Shown: in pieces, positions 1-9,397 of the stretch
Layout of the letters: every line of letters begins with the position of its first letter
Numbering within the stretch: the stretch's first letter is position 1
Assembly: GCF_017302315.1 (NCBI RefSeq)
Contig: NZ_JAFLDT010000025.1
Span: 1 to 48,011 of the forward strand
Source: Zoogloea sp.
Lineage (GTDB): Bacteria; Pseudomonadota; Gammaproteobacteria; Burkholderiales; Rhodocyclaceae
Direction: 5' to 3'
DNA: 48,011 bases
The notes under the pieces: model-generated
Database searches by the model: none
What the model saw: the letters and a program-made list of their open reading frames with translations, nothing else
What the model was told of the DNA's origin: nothing
Program-made: the position numbers and the translations under genes

Positions 1-2511
1 GGCCTCCCCATCGAGCACAAGATCGAAGTGACCCATGGCAAGGGCCTGCCCGCCGACAAGGTCCGCGAGCTGTGCCGTACCTACGCAGGTGAGCAGATCG
101 AGGAGCAGAAGAAGGACTTCATCCGCCTTGGCGTGCTGGGCGACTGGGACAAGCCCTACCGCACCATGGACTTCGGCAACGAAGCCGGTGAAGTGCGCGC
201 CCTGGCCGAGATGGTCAAGCGCGGCTGGGTCTTCAAGGGGCTCAAGCCGGTCAACTGGTGTTTCGACTGCGGCTCGGCCCTGGCCGAGGCAGAAGTCGAA
301 TATCAGGACAAGGCCAGCCCGGCGGTGGACGTGGGCTTCCCCTGTGCCGAACCCGAAAGGCTCGCCACCGCCTTCGGCCTTTCAGCCCTGCCCGCCGGCA
401 AGGATGCCTGGGCCGTGATCTGGACAACCACCCCGTGGACCATCCCCGCCAACCAGGCCCTCAACGCCCACCCGGAACACGAATACGCCCTGGTGGACAC
501 CCCCCGCGGCCTGCTGGTGCTGGCCGCCGAACTGGTTGAAGGCAGCCTCAAGCGCTTCGGCCTCGAGGGCAGCATCGTTGCCCGCACGGCAGGGGCCAGG
601 CTCGAGAAGATCAACTTCCGCCATCCCTTCTACGACCGCCTGTCGCCGGTCTTCGTCGCCGACTACGTGGGCCTCGACGCCGGCACCGGCATCGTCCACT
701 CGGCCCCGGCCTACGGTCTGGAGGATTTCAACTCCTGCAAGGCCAATGGTTTCACCAACGACGACATCCTCACCCCGGTGCAGAGCAACGGCGTGTATGC
801 CGAATCCCTGCCCTTCTTCGGCGGCCTGCACATCTGGAAGGCCAATCCGGTCATCGTCGACAAGCTGCAGGAAGTCGGCGCCCTCTTCTCCCACGAGAAG
901 ATCACCCACAGCTACATGCACTGCTGGCGCCACAAGACGCCGCTGATCTACCGGGCCACCGCCCAGTGGTTCGTGGGTATGGACCTCAAGCCCAACGGCG
1001 GCCCGAGCCTGCGCGAACTGGCCCTCGGCGGTGTGGACGCGACCCAGTTCTTCCCGGCCTGGGGGCAGGCGCGCCTGCACGCCATGATCGCCAACCGGCC
1101 TGACTGGTGCATCTCGCGCCAGCGCAACTGGGGCGTGCCGATTCCCTTCTTCCTCGACAAGGCCACCGGCGAGCTCCACCCGCGCACCGTGGAGCTGATG
1201 GAAGAAGTCGCCCAGCGCATCGAGAAGGAAGGCATCGCCGCCTGGTTCAAGCTCGACCCCGCCGAACTGCTGGGTGCCGAAGCGGGCCAGTACGACAAGA
1301 TCAGCGACACCCTCGACGTCTGGTTCGACTCCGGCACGACCCACTGGCACGTGCTGCGCGGCTCCCACCCCGACGGCCACGCCAGCGGCCCGCGTGCGGA
1401 TCTGTACCTGGAGGGCTCCGACCAGCACCGCGGCTGGTTCCACTCGTCACTGCTCACCGGCTGCGCCATCGACGGTCACCCGCCCTACAAGGCCCTGCTG
1501 ACCCACGGTTTCGCCGTGGACGGCGCCGGCCGCAAGATGAGCAAGTCCCTCGGCAACGTGGTCGTGCCCCAGGAAGTCACCGGCAAGCTCGGCGCCGACA
1601 TCCTGCGCCTGTGGGTCGCCTCCACCGACTATTCCGGCGAGCTGTCCATTTCCAAGGAGATCCTTGACCGTGTCGTCGAGGTGTATCGCCGCCTGCGCAA
1701 CACCCTGCGCTTCCTGCTGGCCAACACCGCCGACTTCGACGCCACCACCGACATGCTGCCCGTGTCCGAATGGCTGGAGATCGACCGCTACGCCTTGGCC
1801 CTGACCCGCAAGCTGCAGACCCAGGCCGAAGCAGACTACGCCGGCTACGAATTCCACCGCATCGTGCAGGCCCTGCAGAACTTCGCCTCCGAGGATCTTG
1901 GGGCCGTGTATCTGGACGTCCTCAAGGATCGCCTCTACACCACCCAGGCCAAGTCCGCAGCCCGCCGCTCAGCCCAGAGCGCCCTGTGGCACATCCTGCA
2001 GTCGGTGGTGCGCCTGATGGCACCCATCCTGTCCTTCACCGCCGAGGAAATCTGGCAGCTCCTCGTCAAGGATGCGGACGACAGTGTGATGCTCCACACC
2101 TTCCACGCCCTTCCTGCCCAGGACGGCGAAGATGCATTGCTTGAGCGCTGGACGGCGATCCGCGCCATCCGCGCCGACGTGCAGAAGGAGATCGAGGCCG
2201 TACGCGCCGCCGGCCAGGTGGGCTCTTCCCTGCAGGCCGAAGTGGAAATCCGTGCCGCAGAAGGCAAATACGCGCTCCTCGCCAGCCTCGCCGACGACCT
2301 GCGCTTCGTGCTGATCTGCTCGAAGACCACGCTCATCAAGGTGCCGTCCGAGGCCGACGAGGCGATCCTGGTCAGCCCCTCTGCCCACAAAAAGTGCGAA
2401 CGGTGCTGGCACTACCGGGACGATGTGGGCCATGACGCCGATCATCCGGAACTTTGCGGCCGGTGCACGTCCAATCTCTACGGCACCGGCGAAGCACGCA
2501 CGGTCGCCTGA
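1..2511 (+). CDS. ileS: Isoleucyl-tRNA synthetase, 5'-truncated by window edge
   Basis: Cytoplasmic class I aminoacyl-tRNA synthetase that charges tRNA-Ile and edits misactivated valine. The frame is open from base 1, and 836 residues are visible. The family is about 930 residues long, so roughly the first 100, including the HIGH motif, lie outside the window. Seen here: the editing domain with a [11 protein letters not shown] stretch near residues 141-151, the KMSKS loop ([10 protein letters not shown], about bases 1531-1560), and a C-terminal zinc-binding segment with two Cys pairs (CERC and CGRC, about bases 2395-2466). The next gene, lspA, starts 26 bases after the stop, the usual ileS-lspA arrangement. 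Identity is not in doubt; only the start is missing. Confidence 0.97.
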   Translation, partial: GLPIEHKIEVTHGKGLPADKVRELCRTYAGEQIEEQKKDFIRLGVLGDWDKPYRTMDFGNEAGEVRALAEMVKRGWVFKGLKPVNWCFDCGSALAEAEVEYQDKASPAVDVGFPCAEPERLATAFGLSALPAGKDAWAVIWTTTPWTIPANQALNAHPEHEYALVDTPRGLLVLAAELVEGSLKRFGLEGSIVARTAGARLEKINFRHPFYDRLSPVFVADYVGLDAGTGIVHSAPAYGLEDFNSCKANGFTNDDILTPVQSNGVYAESLPFFGGLHIWKANPVIVDKLQEVGALFSHEKITHSYMHCWRHKTPLIYRATAQWFVGMDLKPNGGPSLRELALGGVDATQFFPAWGQARLHAMIANRPDWCISRQRNWGVPIPFFLDKATGELHPRTVELMEEVAQRIEKEGIAAWFKLDPAELLGAEAGQYDKISDTLDVWFDSGTTHWHVLRGSHPDGHASGPRADLYLEGSDQHRGWFHSSLLTGCAIDGHPPYKALLTHGFAVDGAGRKMSKSLGNVVVPQEVTGKLGADILRLWVASTDYSGELSISKEILDRVVEVYRRLRNTLRFLLANTADFDATTDMLPVSEWLEIDRYALALTRKLQTQAEADYAGYEFHRIVQALQNFASEDLGAVYLDVLKDRLYTTQAKSAARRSAQSALWHILQSVVRLMAPILSFTAEEIWQLLVKDADDSVMLHTFHALPAQDGEDALLERWTAIRAIRADVQKEIEAVRAAGQVGSSLQAEVEIRAAEGKYALLASLADDLRFVLICSKTTLIKVPSEADEAILVSPSAHKKCERCWHYRDDVGHDADHPELCGRCTSNLYGTGEARTVA

Positions 2512-2537
2512 GCCCCCTTCCCACCGGAGCCCAGCCC

Positions 2538-3032
2538 TTGAAATTACGCCTAGGCAACTGGATTGGCCTCTCAGCCATCGTCGTGCTGGTAGACCAGTGG
2601 ACCAAACACCTCGTCCGCGGCGCCCTGCGCAACGGCGAGGTCATCCACGTCACCGACTACTTTGACCTCGTACTTGCCTTCAATCCTGGCGCGGCGTTCA
2701 GCTTTCTCGCCGACCAGGGTGGCTGGCAGCGCTGGTTCTTCGTGGCACTGGCCGCAGCCATCTGCGGCTGGCTGCTACGCCTGCTGGCCCGCCATCAACA
2801 TGAATTGTTGCAGCCCCTAGCCTTCTCCCTGATCATCGGCGGAGCCATCGGCAATGTCATCGACCGCTTTGTCTTCGGCGCAGTCGTCGACTTCCTGTAT
2901 TTCCACATCGGCCGCTACGGCTGGCCCGCCTTCAACGTGGCCGACTCCGCCATCTGCGTGGGCGTCGTCCTGATGTTCATCGCCCAGGTTCGCGAGAGCC
3001 GCCACGCCACCGCCCAAGAGAAACTCTCATGA
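2538..3032 (+). CDS. lspA: Lipoprotein signal peptidase (signal peptidase II)
   Basis: Inner-membrane aspartyl protease that removes signal peptides from diacylglyceryl-prolipoproteins. The chosen TTG start gives 164 residues, normal for the family, and a purine-rich CCGGAG sits about ten bases upstream. A longer in-frame version from 2454 would overlap ileS and adds a tail without family character. Four hydrophobic segments are visible. Conserved blocks are NPGAAFSFLAD near residues 51-61, NVIDRFVFGAVVDF, and FNVADSAI; the Asp residues in the last two are the expected catalytic pair. It overlaps fkpB by four bases (ATGA), which suggests translational coupling. The use of TTG is inferred, because no ATG lies at the expected place. 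Confidence 0.95.
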   Translation: MKLRLGNWIGLSAIVVLVDQWTKHLVRGALRNGEVIHVTDYFDLVLAFNPGAAFSFLADQGGWQRWFFVALAAAICGWLLRLLARHQHELLQPLAFSLIIGGAIGNVIDRFVFGAVVDFLYFHIGRYGWPAFNVADSAICVGVVLMFIAQVRESRHATAQEKLS

Positions 3033-3460
3033 CCCAGATCGTCCAACCCGACAGCCTGCTGACCCTCCATTACCGCATTTCCCTCGATAACGGGCAGGCG
3101 CTGATCAGCACTTTCGAGTCTCAACCGGCCACCATGCAATTGGGTCACGGTGACATCGCCCCGACCCTCGAACGTTGCCTGGCGGGCATCACCGTCGGCG
3201 AGCGCCACACCTTCCTGCTCGAACCCGAGAACGCCTTCGGTGTTCATCGCGAAGACCTGGTCGAGAAGGTCCGTCTCGAGGACTTCCCGGACGGCACCGA
3301 GGTGGAGCCCATGGTCATCATGGAATTCACGGCGCCCGACGGCACCCGCTACCCCGGCTTGATCCGCGAAGTGCTCGACACTCATGCCATCATCGACTTC
3401 AACCACCCCCTGGCCGGCAAGTCCATTCGCTTCGAAGTCGAAGTGATCGGCGTCAACTGA
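3029..3460 (+). CDS. fkpB: FKBP-type peptidyl-prolyl cis-trans isomerase, SlpA/FkpB type
   Basis: Small cytoplasmic FKBP-fold prolyl isomerase of the SlyD/SlpA class, 143 residues. The N-terminal FKBP strand region ([13 protein letters not shown]) is followed by the inserted flap ([18 protein letters not shown]) typical of SlpA-like proteins, then by the second FKBP half ending in EVEVIGVN. It has no signal peptide and no His-rich metal-binding tail, which argues against SlyD. The gene is coupled to lspA by an ATGA overlap and is followed 16 bases later by ispH. This lspA-fkpB-ispH order is widespread in Proteobacteria, so co-transcription with ileS is likely. Confidence 0.93.
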   Translation: MTQIVQPDSLLTLHYRISLDNGQALISTFESQPATMQLGHGDIAPTLERCLAGITVGERHTFLLEPENAFGVHREDLVEKVRLEDFPDGTEVEPMVIMEFTAPDGTRYPGLIREVLDTHAIIDFNHPLAGKSIRFEVEVIGVN

Positions 3461-3476
3461 GCCCCGGAGCCCCAGC

Positions 3477-4409
3477 ATGGAAGTCCTGCTCGCTAACCCC
3501 CGCGGCTTTTGTGCCGGCGTCGAACGTGCCATCGAGATCGTGGAACGTGCCCTCGTCCAGTTCGGCGCGCCAATCTATGTTCGCCACGAAGTCGTTCACA
3601 ACCGCTTCGTGGTGGATGGATTGCGCGCCAAGGGCGCCATCTTCATTGAATCCCTGGATGACGTGCCGGCCGGCAACACCGTGATCTTCAGCGCCCACGG
3701 CGTGCCCCAGTCGGTACGCACCGAAGCCGAAGCCCGTGGCCTGCGGGTGTTCGACGCCACCTGCCCATTGGTCACCAAGGTGCACATCGAAGTAGCCCGC
3801 ATGCGTGATCAGGGACGCGAACTGATCATGATCGGCCACAAGGGTCACCCGGAAGTCGAAGGAACCATGGGTCAGGTCAAGGACGGCATCTACCTGGTTG
3901 AATGCGTCGCCGATGTGGCCGGGCTGCAGGTTGCCAAGCCCGACATGCTCGCCTACGTCACCCAGACCACGCTCTCGGTGGACGATGCAGCGGCCATTGT
4001 CACCGCCCTGCGCGAGCGCTTCCCGGACATCGTCGGCCCCAAGAAGGACGACATCTGCTATGCCACCCAGAATCGCCAGGATGCCGTGAAATTCATGGCC
4101 CCCCGGTCCGACGTCGTTCTGGTGGTCGGTTCGGTCAACAGCTCCAACTCCAACCGCCTGCGCGAAGTCGCCGAACTGCTCCGCGTGCCGGCCTACCTCA
4201 TCGACAACGCCGCCGCCATCGACCCGGCCTGGATCGTCGGCAGGAAACGCATCGGTGTCACGGCGGGAGCCTCCGCACCGGAAGTCCTGGTTGACGAGGT
4301 GATCGCACGCCTCAAGGAAATGGGGGCCGCATCCGTAAAGTCCTTAGATGGTGTTCCCGAACGGGTGACCTTTCCGCTGCCAAAGGATCTTCAGACTCCG
4401 GCGGCATGA
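3477..4409 (+). CDS. ispH: 4-hydroxy-3-methylbut-2-enyl diphosphate reductase
   Basis: Iron-sulfur enzyme of the last step of the MEP isoprenoid pathway; it reduces HMBPP to IPP and DMAPP. The 310-residue length is typical. The three cluster-ligating Cys are visible in the family contexts NPRGFCAGV (Cys12), [11 protein letters not shown] and [11 protein letters not shown]. Substrate-binding His residues occur in [14 protein letters not shown] and [10 protein letters not shown]. It is the last gene of the ileS-lspA-fkpB-ispH run, and a clear hairpin terminator lies directly downstream. Other pathway genes in the window are dxs (24036) and ispA (23088). Confidence 0.97.
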   Translation: MEVLLANPRGFCAGVERAIEIVERALVQFGAPIYVRHEVVHNRFVVDGLRAKGAIFIESLDDVPAGNTVIFSAHGVPQSVRTEAEARGLRVFDATCPLVTKVHIEVARMRDQGRELIMIGHKGHPEVEGTMGQVKDGIYLVECVADVAGLQVAKPDMLAYVTQTTLSVDDAAAIVTALRERFPDIVGPKKDDICYATQNRQDAVKFMAPRSDVVLVVGSVNSSNSNRLREVAELLRVPAYLIDNAAAIDPAWIVGRKRIGVTAGASAPEVLVDEVIARLKEMGAASVKSLDGVPERVTFPLPKDLQTPAA

Positions 4410-4414
4410 ATGGA

Positions 4415-4440
4415 AGGGCGCCTTGCGTGGCGCCCTCTTT
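4415..4440 (+). terminator. Rho-independent terminator after ispH
   Basis: Perfect 8-bp stem AGGGCGCC / GGCGCCCT (4415-4422 and 4429-4436) with a six-base loop, followed by CTTT. It begins just after the ispH stop. It also argues that the next gene starts at 4463, downstream of the hairpin, and not at the ATG overlapping the ispH stop at 4406. Confidence 0.75.
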
Positions 4441-4462
4441 CATCCCTGCGCGAGTGCTGCTC

Positions 4463-4774
4463 ATGCCCTACGTTCAACGCGATGCCCAAGGCGTCGTCAC
4501 CGCGGCTTTCACCGCCTCGGGCCCCGACCACCGGGAGGAACTCCCGGCCGGCCATGCCGATCTCGCTCCCTTTTCCGGCCCGGCCGAGTTTGCAAGGCTG
4601 GACGCGGATCTAATCCGGGTGATCGAAGATGTGGTGGACGTCCTCATCGACCGGGGCCTCCTGCGCCTCACCGACCTCCCGCCCGATGCCCAACGCAAGC
4701 TGCTTGCCCGCAAGGGCGCCCGGGCGCGCCTGCGACAGGGGCTCAATCTGCTGGGCCCCGACGACGTGATCTGA
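4463..4774 (+). CDS. Small conserved protein of the kind mislabelled 'tryptophan synthase subunit beta'
   Basis: Soluble protein of 103 residues beginning MPYVQRDAQG. It resembles small proteins of Rhodocyclales and relatives that databases often label tryptophan synthase subunit beta-like. It is far too short to be TrpB (about 400 residues) and has no PLP-binding lysine context, so that name should not be read as a function. The C-terminal half is helical and basic (residues 55-103, with DRGLLRLTDLP and RKGARARLRQGL). No membrane segment or signal peptide is visible. The ATG at 4463 lies downstream of the ispH terminator; the alternative ATG at 4406 would run through that hairpin. Function unknown. 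Confidence 0.7.
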   Translation: MPYVQRDAQGVVTAAFTASGPDHREELPAGHADLAPFSGPAEFARLDADLIRVIEDVVDVLIDRGLLRLTDLPPDAQRKLLARKGARARLRQGLNLLGPDDVI

Positions 4775-5010
4775 TCCCGTGCAGGCAGATCTGCAAAGCG
4801 CCCCGGTTTCACGCGAGCGAACTCGCCCCCACGCCAATACCGCTTCACACGCAGCGGCACCGGACTTCAAGAGCGCCCGGCGGCACCTGCCTGGAGGCTC
4901 AAGTTCCCCCTGCGACACCCGTTATCCCTACAATCCGGAAGCCATCGGCCTTGCCCATGGCATCTCCCCCGTCAGCTCGCCAGGCTGCCGGACCGTGAAA
5001 CGACCACGAA
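4775..5010 (+). other. Intergenic region upstream of lapB
   Basis: This 236-base gap precedes the adhesin export genes. A possible -10 box TACAAT lies at 4929-4934, but no good -35 box is spaced 16-18 bases before it. No convincing riboswitch fold, tRNA or sigma-54 site was seen. It presumably carries the promoter of the lapB-lapC-regulator run, but that is inference. Confidence 0.35.
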
Positions 5011-7224
5011 GTGATTGTGCCGATGACCGACGCTGCATCCCCAGCCACACAGCCCCGCATTCCCGATGCGGGTAGCCCGGACAACGGGTGGCAACCGGGC
5101 GAAGCCTCCACCCATGAAGACCCGTTGCTTGATGCGCTGGTCGTCCTGACCCGCCTTCACGGTACCCCCTTTACGGCAGAAGCACTCTCTGCCGGACTGC
5201 CCCTGGTGGACAATCGCCTCACACCTTCACTGCTGCCGCGGGCCGCAGCCCGCGCAGGCCTCACCGCGCGGATCGTCCGCAAACCGCTCTCCGGGATCAC
5301 ACCAAACCTGCTGCCGGCCATCCTGCTCCTGCACGACCGCCGTGCCTGCATCCTGCTCGAACACCTGCCCGATGGCGGCATGCGAGTGCGCTTCCCCGAG
5401 GCTGGCGAGTCTGCCGACGACCTGACAGCCGAAGAACTCGCCGCGCTCTACACAGGGCTGGTGTGCTTCGTGCGGCCGCGTTTCCGCTTCGAGGCGCGCT
5501 CCCCCAAGGTCAATGCAGTACGCGCCAGCCATTGGTTCTGGGGCACGGTCATGGAGAACTGGCGCCTTTACCGGGACACCCTGCTGGCCGCGCTGGTCAT
5601 CAACCTCTTTGCGCTAGCCATTCCCATGTTCTCGATGACGGTCTATGACCGGGTGGTCCCCAACCACGCCGTCGAAACCCTGTGGGTCCTCGCCATCGGC
5701 GCCATGTTGGTCCTGTTTTTCGATTTCGTCCTGCGCACCCTCCGGGCCTACATCGTGGACACCGCGGGCAAGCGCATCGACGTGCAGCTTTCGGCGCGCA
5801 TCATGGAACGGGTTCTCGGCCTGCGCATGGACGCGCGCCCGGCCTCCGTAGGGTCCTTCGCCGCCAACCTCCGGGCGTTCGAGGGTGTCCGGGACTTCAT
5901 CGCCTCGGCCACCGTCACGACCCTCATCGATCTGCCCTTTGTCGTGCTCTTTCTGATCGTGATGGTGTGGATCTCCCCGTGGCTGTTGCTGCCCCCTCTG
6001 GTAGGCATGCTTGCGGTGCTTTTCGTCACCCTGGTGTCCCAGGAAAAGATGCATGAACTCACCGAAACCACCTACCGGGCAAGCGCCCAGCGCAATGCCA
6101 CCCTGGTGGAGAGCCTGGTCGGGCTCGAGACGGTCAAGACCCTCAGCGCCGAGGGCTTGATCCAGCGCCAGTGGGAACGCGCCACGCTCTTTCTTGCGCA
6201 GATCGGGGGCCGCCTCAAGCTCCTGTCATCCGGCACGGTCAACTTTGCCCAGTTCATGCAGCAATTCGTCAACATCGCCGTCATCATCGTCGGCGTGTAT
6301 GAACTATCCGAAGGCAACATGTCGATGGGGGGGATCATCGCTGCGTCAATGCTGTCGGGCAGGGCCATGGCGCCCCTCGGGCAGGTGGCAGGCCTGATGA
6401 TGCAATATCAGAACGCCCGCACCTCCCTGGCCTCGGTCAATTCCCACATGGAGCTGCCCATCGAACGCCCGGAAGGCGCCAGCTTCGTGCACCGCCCCAG
6501 CTTCAGCGGCAACATCGAGTTCAAGGACGTCAGTTTCTGCTATCCCGGCCGTGATCAGGCCGTGCTCAAAAAGGTCAGCTTCCGCCTGAAGGCCGGTGAA
6601 AAGGTGGCCATCATCGGCCGCATCGGCTCGGGCAAGACAACCATCGAAAAGCTCGTGCTCGGCCTTTACCAGCCCACCGAGGGTGCCGTTTTCATCGACG
6701 GCATCGACGCGCGGCAGATCGACCCCGCCGAGCTGCGCCGGGCCATCGGCTTCGTTCCCCAGGACGTGACCCTGTTCTACGGGACCCTCAAGCACAATAT
6801 CGCCATGGGCGCCCCCTTCGCCGACGACAGCGCGATCCTGGCCGCTGCCGAACTCTCTGGCGTCAAGGAGTTTGCGGATACCCATCCCCAGGGTTTCGAG
6901 ATGCCGATCGGAGAACGTGGCGAGTCCCTCTCCGGCGGTCAGCGGCAAGCCGTGGCGATTGCCCGGGCGCTGCTCAATGACCCGCCCATGCTGCTGCTCG
7001 ACGAACCCTCCAGCAGCATGGACCACCAGAGCGAGGAAGGCCTCAAGCAGCGTCTACGCCGCTTTGCGGCGAGCAAGACAATGATCCTGGTGACCCACCG
7101 AACCTCATTGCTCGATCTCGTGGACCGCCTGATCGTCCTCGACCAGGGGCAGATCGTCGCCGACGGCCCCAAGGCCCAGGTGGTCGAAGCCCTCCAGCAG
7201 GGCCGCATCGGACGGGCGGGGTGA
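5011..7224 (+). CDS. lapB: Type I secretion ABC transporter permease/ATPase, LapB type
   Basis: Inner-membrane ATP-binding cassette exporter for the giant adhesin encoded at 9398. Domains in order: an N-terminal C39-peptidase-like domain (about residues 30-155) without the catalytic Cys motif, as in other non-cleaving LapB/HlyB-type exporters; a six-helix membrane domain (about 175-440); and a nucleotide-binding domain with Walker A GRIGSGKTT (about 535-543), signature LSGGQ (about 641), Walker B MLLLDEPS (about 660) and the H-loop His in VTHR (about 694). The start is either GTG 5011 (737 residues) or ATG 5023 (733 residues); neither has a strong ribosome-binding site. The adaptor gene lapC follows four bases after the stop. 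Confidence 0.93.
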   Translation: MIVPMTDAASPATQPRIPDAGSPDNGWQPGEASTHEDPLLDALVVLTRLHGTPFTAEALSAGLPLVDNRLTPSLLPRAAARAGLTARIVRKPLSGITPNLLPAILLLHDRRACILLEHLPDGGMRVRFPEAGESADDLTAEELAALYTGLVCFVRPRFRFEARSPKVNAVRASHWFWGTVMENWRLYRDTLLAALVINLFALAIPMFSMTVYDRVVPNHAVETLWVLAIGAMLVLFFDFVLRTLRAYIVDTAGKRIDVQLSARIMERVLGLRMDARPASVGSFAANLRAFEGVRDFIASATVTTLIDLPFVVLFLIVMVWISPWLLLPPLVGMLAVLFVTLVSQEKMHELTETTYRASAQRNATLVESLVGLETVKTLSAEGLIQRQWERATLFLAQIGGRLKLLSSGTVNFAQFMQQFVNIAVIIVGVYELSEGNMSMGGIIAASMLSGRAMAPLGQVAGLMMQYQNARTSLASVNSHMELPIERPEGASFVHRPSFSGNIEFKDVSFCYPGRDQAVLKKVSFRLKAGEKVAIIGRIGSGKTTIEKLVLGLYQPTEGAVFIDGIDARQIDPAELRRAIGFVPQDVTLFYGTLKHNIAMGAPFADDSAILAAAELSGVKEFADTHPQGFEMPIGERGESLSGGQRQAVAIARALLNDPPMLLLDEPSSSMDHQSEEGLKQRLRRFAASKTMILVTHRTSLLDLVDRLIVLDQGQIVADGPKAQVVEALQQGRIGRAG

Positions 7225-7228
7225 CATC

Positions 7229-8635
7229 ATGAAATCACTCATTCCCCTGCTGCAACGGCTCTACGATCCGCTTTACCAACGCTGCTCACGCCTCTTCGAC
7301 CGCGTCCTGGACGGCGCCGAGCGCCGTGAGATCCACGATGACTCGGACTACATGGCCGATGCCGAATGGGCCATGTCGGAACAAAAACTGCGAGGAAGCC
7401 GGATTGCCGTCTGGATAACCTGTACGGCGGTGTTCGTGCTGATCGTCTGGGCAGCATTTGCGCAGCTTGACGAAGTCACCCGTGGCGAAGGCAAGGTCAT
7501 ACCCTCGCGCCAGGTTCAGGTAATGCAGAGCCTCGACGGCGGCATCGTATCGGAGATCCTGGTCAAGGAAGGCCAGCAGGTAAAGACCGGACAGCTCCTG
7601 CTCAAGGTGGATCCGACCCGCTTCGTGTCCTCCCTGAGGGAGAACCGGGCCCAGTACATCGCCCTCCTCGCCAAAGCCGCGCGGCTCACTGCCGTCGCGA
7701 GCGGCAAGCCCTTCATACCGCCGCCCGAACTGATCAAGGAAGCGCCCGATCTGGTCGAGCAGGAGCGTAGCGCCTACGAAAACAAGCGAATGGAACTCGA
7801 AGCCGCGGTGGGTATTGCCCGTCAGCAACTTACCCAGCGCCGCCAGGAGCTCAACGAACTGATCGCCAAGCGCGAGCAGGCCACCCAGAGCTACACCCTT
7901 ACCGCCAAGGAACTCGAAGTCACCCGCCCCCTCGCCAAGACCGGTGCGGTCTCCGAAGTGGAACTCCTGCGGCTCGAGCGGGACGTGGCCCGCTACCGGG
8001 GTGAGCGGGACGCTGCGGGCGCCCAGATTCCCCGCATCCAGGCCGCCATTTCGGAAGCCCAGAACAAGATCGACGAGGTCGGGTTGAACCTGCGCAATCA
8101 AGCCCGCAGCGAGCTCTCCGACACCAACGCCAAGCTGGCCGCCCTGTCCGCCGGCAGCGAGGGTCTGGCCGACCGGGTCAAGCAGGCCGAGATCCGCGCG
8201 CCGATGAACGGCACCGTGAAGCAGCTCTTCGCCAACACCGTCGGCGGCGTGGTCCAGCCCGGCAAGGAGATCATCGAGATCGTGCCCAGCGACGACGCCC
8301 TCCTCCTCGAAGCACGTGTCCAACCCAAGGACATTGCCTTCCTGCGCCCCGGTCAAGCCGCGCTGGTCAAGTTCACCGCCTACGACTTTTCCACTTATGG
8401 CGGGCTTGAAGCAACCCTGGATCACATCGGAGCCGACACCATCACTGATGAGAAGGGCAATGCCTTCTACATCGTGCGTGTCAGAACGACCCGCAGCACC
8501 ATCGGCGATGCCCACATGCCCATCATCCCCGGCATGGTCGCAGAAGTGGACATCCTCACGGGCAAGAAGTCGCTCCTGAGCTACCTGATGAAACCCGTTC
8601 TGCGCGCCAAGGCCAACGCACTGACGGAACGCTGA
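7229..8635 (+). CDS. lapC: Type I secretion membrane fusion protein, HlyD/LapC type
   Basis: Periplasmic adaptor, 468 residues, that joins the ABC exporter to the outer-membrane channel. It has a short cytoplasmic N-terminus, one membrane helix (about residues 57-76), and the HlyD signature region VIPSRQVQVMQSLDGGIVSE. A long charged coiled-coil hairpin follows (about 165-305), then a return lipoyl/beta-barrel half with IRAPMNGTVKQLF and GMVAEVDILTGKKS near the end. It starts four bases after lapB and is clearly co-transcribed with it. Identity as a type I adaptor is firm; the Lap assignment comes from the neighbouring adhesin, lapD and lapG. Confidence 0.94.
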   Translation: MKSLIPLLQRLYDPLYQRCSRLFDRVLDGAERREIHDDSDYMADAEWAMSEQKLRGSRIAVWITCTAVFVLIVWAAFAQLDEVTRGEGKVIPSRQVQVMQSLDGGIVSEILVKEGQQVKTGQLLLKVDPTRFVSSLRENRAQYIALLAKAARLTAVASGKPFIPPPELIKEAPDLVEQERSAYENKRMELEAAVGIARQQLTQRRQELNELIAKREQATQSYTLTAKELEVTRPLAKTGAVSEVELLRLERDVARYRGERDAAGAQIPRIQAAISEAQNKIDEVGLNLRNQARSELSDTNAKLAALSAGSEGLADRVKQAEIRAPMNGTVKQLFANTVGGVVQPGKEIIEIVPSDDALLLEARVQPKDIAFLRPGQAALVKFTAYDFSTYGGLEATLDHIGADTITDEKGNAFYIVRVRTTRSTIGDAHMPIIPGMVAEVDILTGKKSLLSYLMKPVLRAKANALTER

Positions 8636-8655
8636 CCGAACATCGCCCCACACCC

Positions 8656-9285
8656 ATGAGCACTCCGCAACCCCTGCTGATTCTCACCCCGGACGACCTG
8701 CTGGCAGAGCGCTGGCGGGCGCTCTCCTCCAGTCCGATCCGCGCCACCGAGCTGAGTGGGCTCGACACCTGGCGCAAAGCCGGTCATCGCCTCGTGGTTG
8801 TCGACCTGGGTGGATATCCGCCCGCCGCCCCGCCGCTGTGGACCCAAGACGCGTGGCAGAACAATGCCGCGGATCTTGCCATTCTCGCCACCTCATCCCG
8901 TCCGGACGACGAGGAAGGCCTGGCCGCACTGAACGCCGGCGCCTGTGGCTACTGCCATAGCCACGCTCCCATCGATACCCTGCGTCAAGCACTTGAAGTC
9001 ATTGCAGGCGGCGAACTCTGGGTTGGCCGCGCCCTGCTCTCGCGCCTGCTGCGCCTTGTGGACAGCCGGCTGCCCCGTGCCGGGCTGGCAGACTGGGCCC
9101 GTCCGCTGACGGAACGTGAGCGGGAAGTGGCCCATCACGCCGCACTGGGCGAAAGCAATGTCGCCATTGCCGATGCCCTCGGCATCACCGAACGTACCGT
9201 CAAGGCGCACCTCAAGGCCGTCTTCGAAAAGCTCCAGGTTGCTGACCGCCTGCAGCTTGCCCTCCGGGTGCACGGTGTACGTTGA
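8656..9285 (+). CDS. LuxR/NarL-type response regulator with atypical receiver domain
   Basis: DNA-binding regulator of 209 residues. The N-terminal receiver-like domain (1-125) keeps an acidic pair (Asp13-Asp14) and a phosphoacceptor-like Asp50 in LVVVDLG. Where receivers carry the conserved Lys (GYLxK), the sequence reads GYCHSHA, so that Lys is absent and phosphorylation signalling may be altered. The C-terminal LuxR helix-turn-helix (about 148-205) is intact: TEREREVAHHAALGESNVA, then ITERTVKAHLKAVFEKL. The gene sits 20 bases after lapC and 112 bases before lapA, so it probably shares the lapBC transcript. Control of the adhesin locus is inferred from this position. No partner histidine kinase is present in the window. 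Confidence 0.85.
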   Translation: MSTPQPLLILTPDDLLAERWRALSSSPIRATELSGLDTWRKAGHRLVVVDLGGYPPAAPPLWTQDAWQNNAADLAILATSSRPDDEEGLAALNAGACGYCHSHAPIDTLRQALEVIAGGELWVGRALLSRLLRLVDSRLPRAGLADWARPLTEREREVAHHAALGESNVAIADALGITERTVKAHLKAVFEKLQVADRLQLALRVHGVR

Positions 9286-9397
9286 TCATCCTCCCGCGTG
9301 GCATCCATCACGCGACCTGTCCTTGTGGACAATGGCGGCGTCTTCCACCCCGTCGTAGATTCCGTCTCATCTGAAAAACCGATCATCGGAGACCATC
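9286..9397 (+). promoter_or_regulatory. Regulator-lapA intergenic region with inverted repeats
   Basis: This 112-base gap contains two short inverted repeats: CGCGTG / CACGCG (9295-9300 and 9309-9314, 8-base spacer) and TGTCC / GGACA (9318-9322 and 9327-9331). They could be an operator or RNA hairpins. No clear sigma-70 promoter was found. The region is the obvious place for separate control of lapA, but this is inference. Confidence 0.35.

Noticed and set aside
4406-4774. Longer version of the small gene after ispH, starting at the ATG overlapping the ispH stop
   Set aside because: It would be translated through the ispH terminator hairpin, and the extra 19 residues show no conserved character; ATG 4463 fits better.
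4463-4774. Tryptophan synthase beta chain
   Set aside because: Only 103 residues, no PLP-binding site, no trp genes nearby. The name that databases give to such proteins is misleading.
4775-5010. c-di-GMP riboswitch ahead of the Lap export genes
   Set aside because: No GEMM-type paired elements or tetraloop/receptor arrangement could be recognised in the gap.
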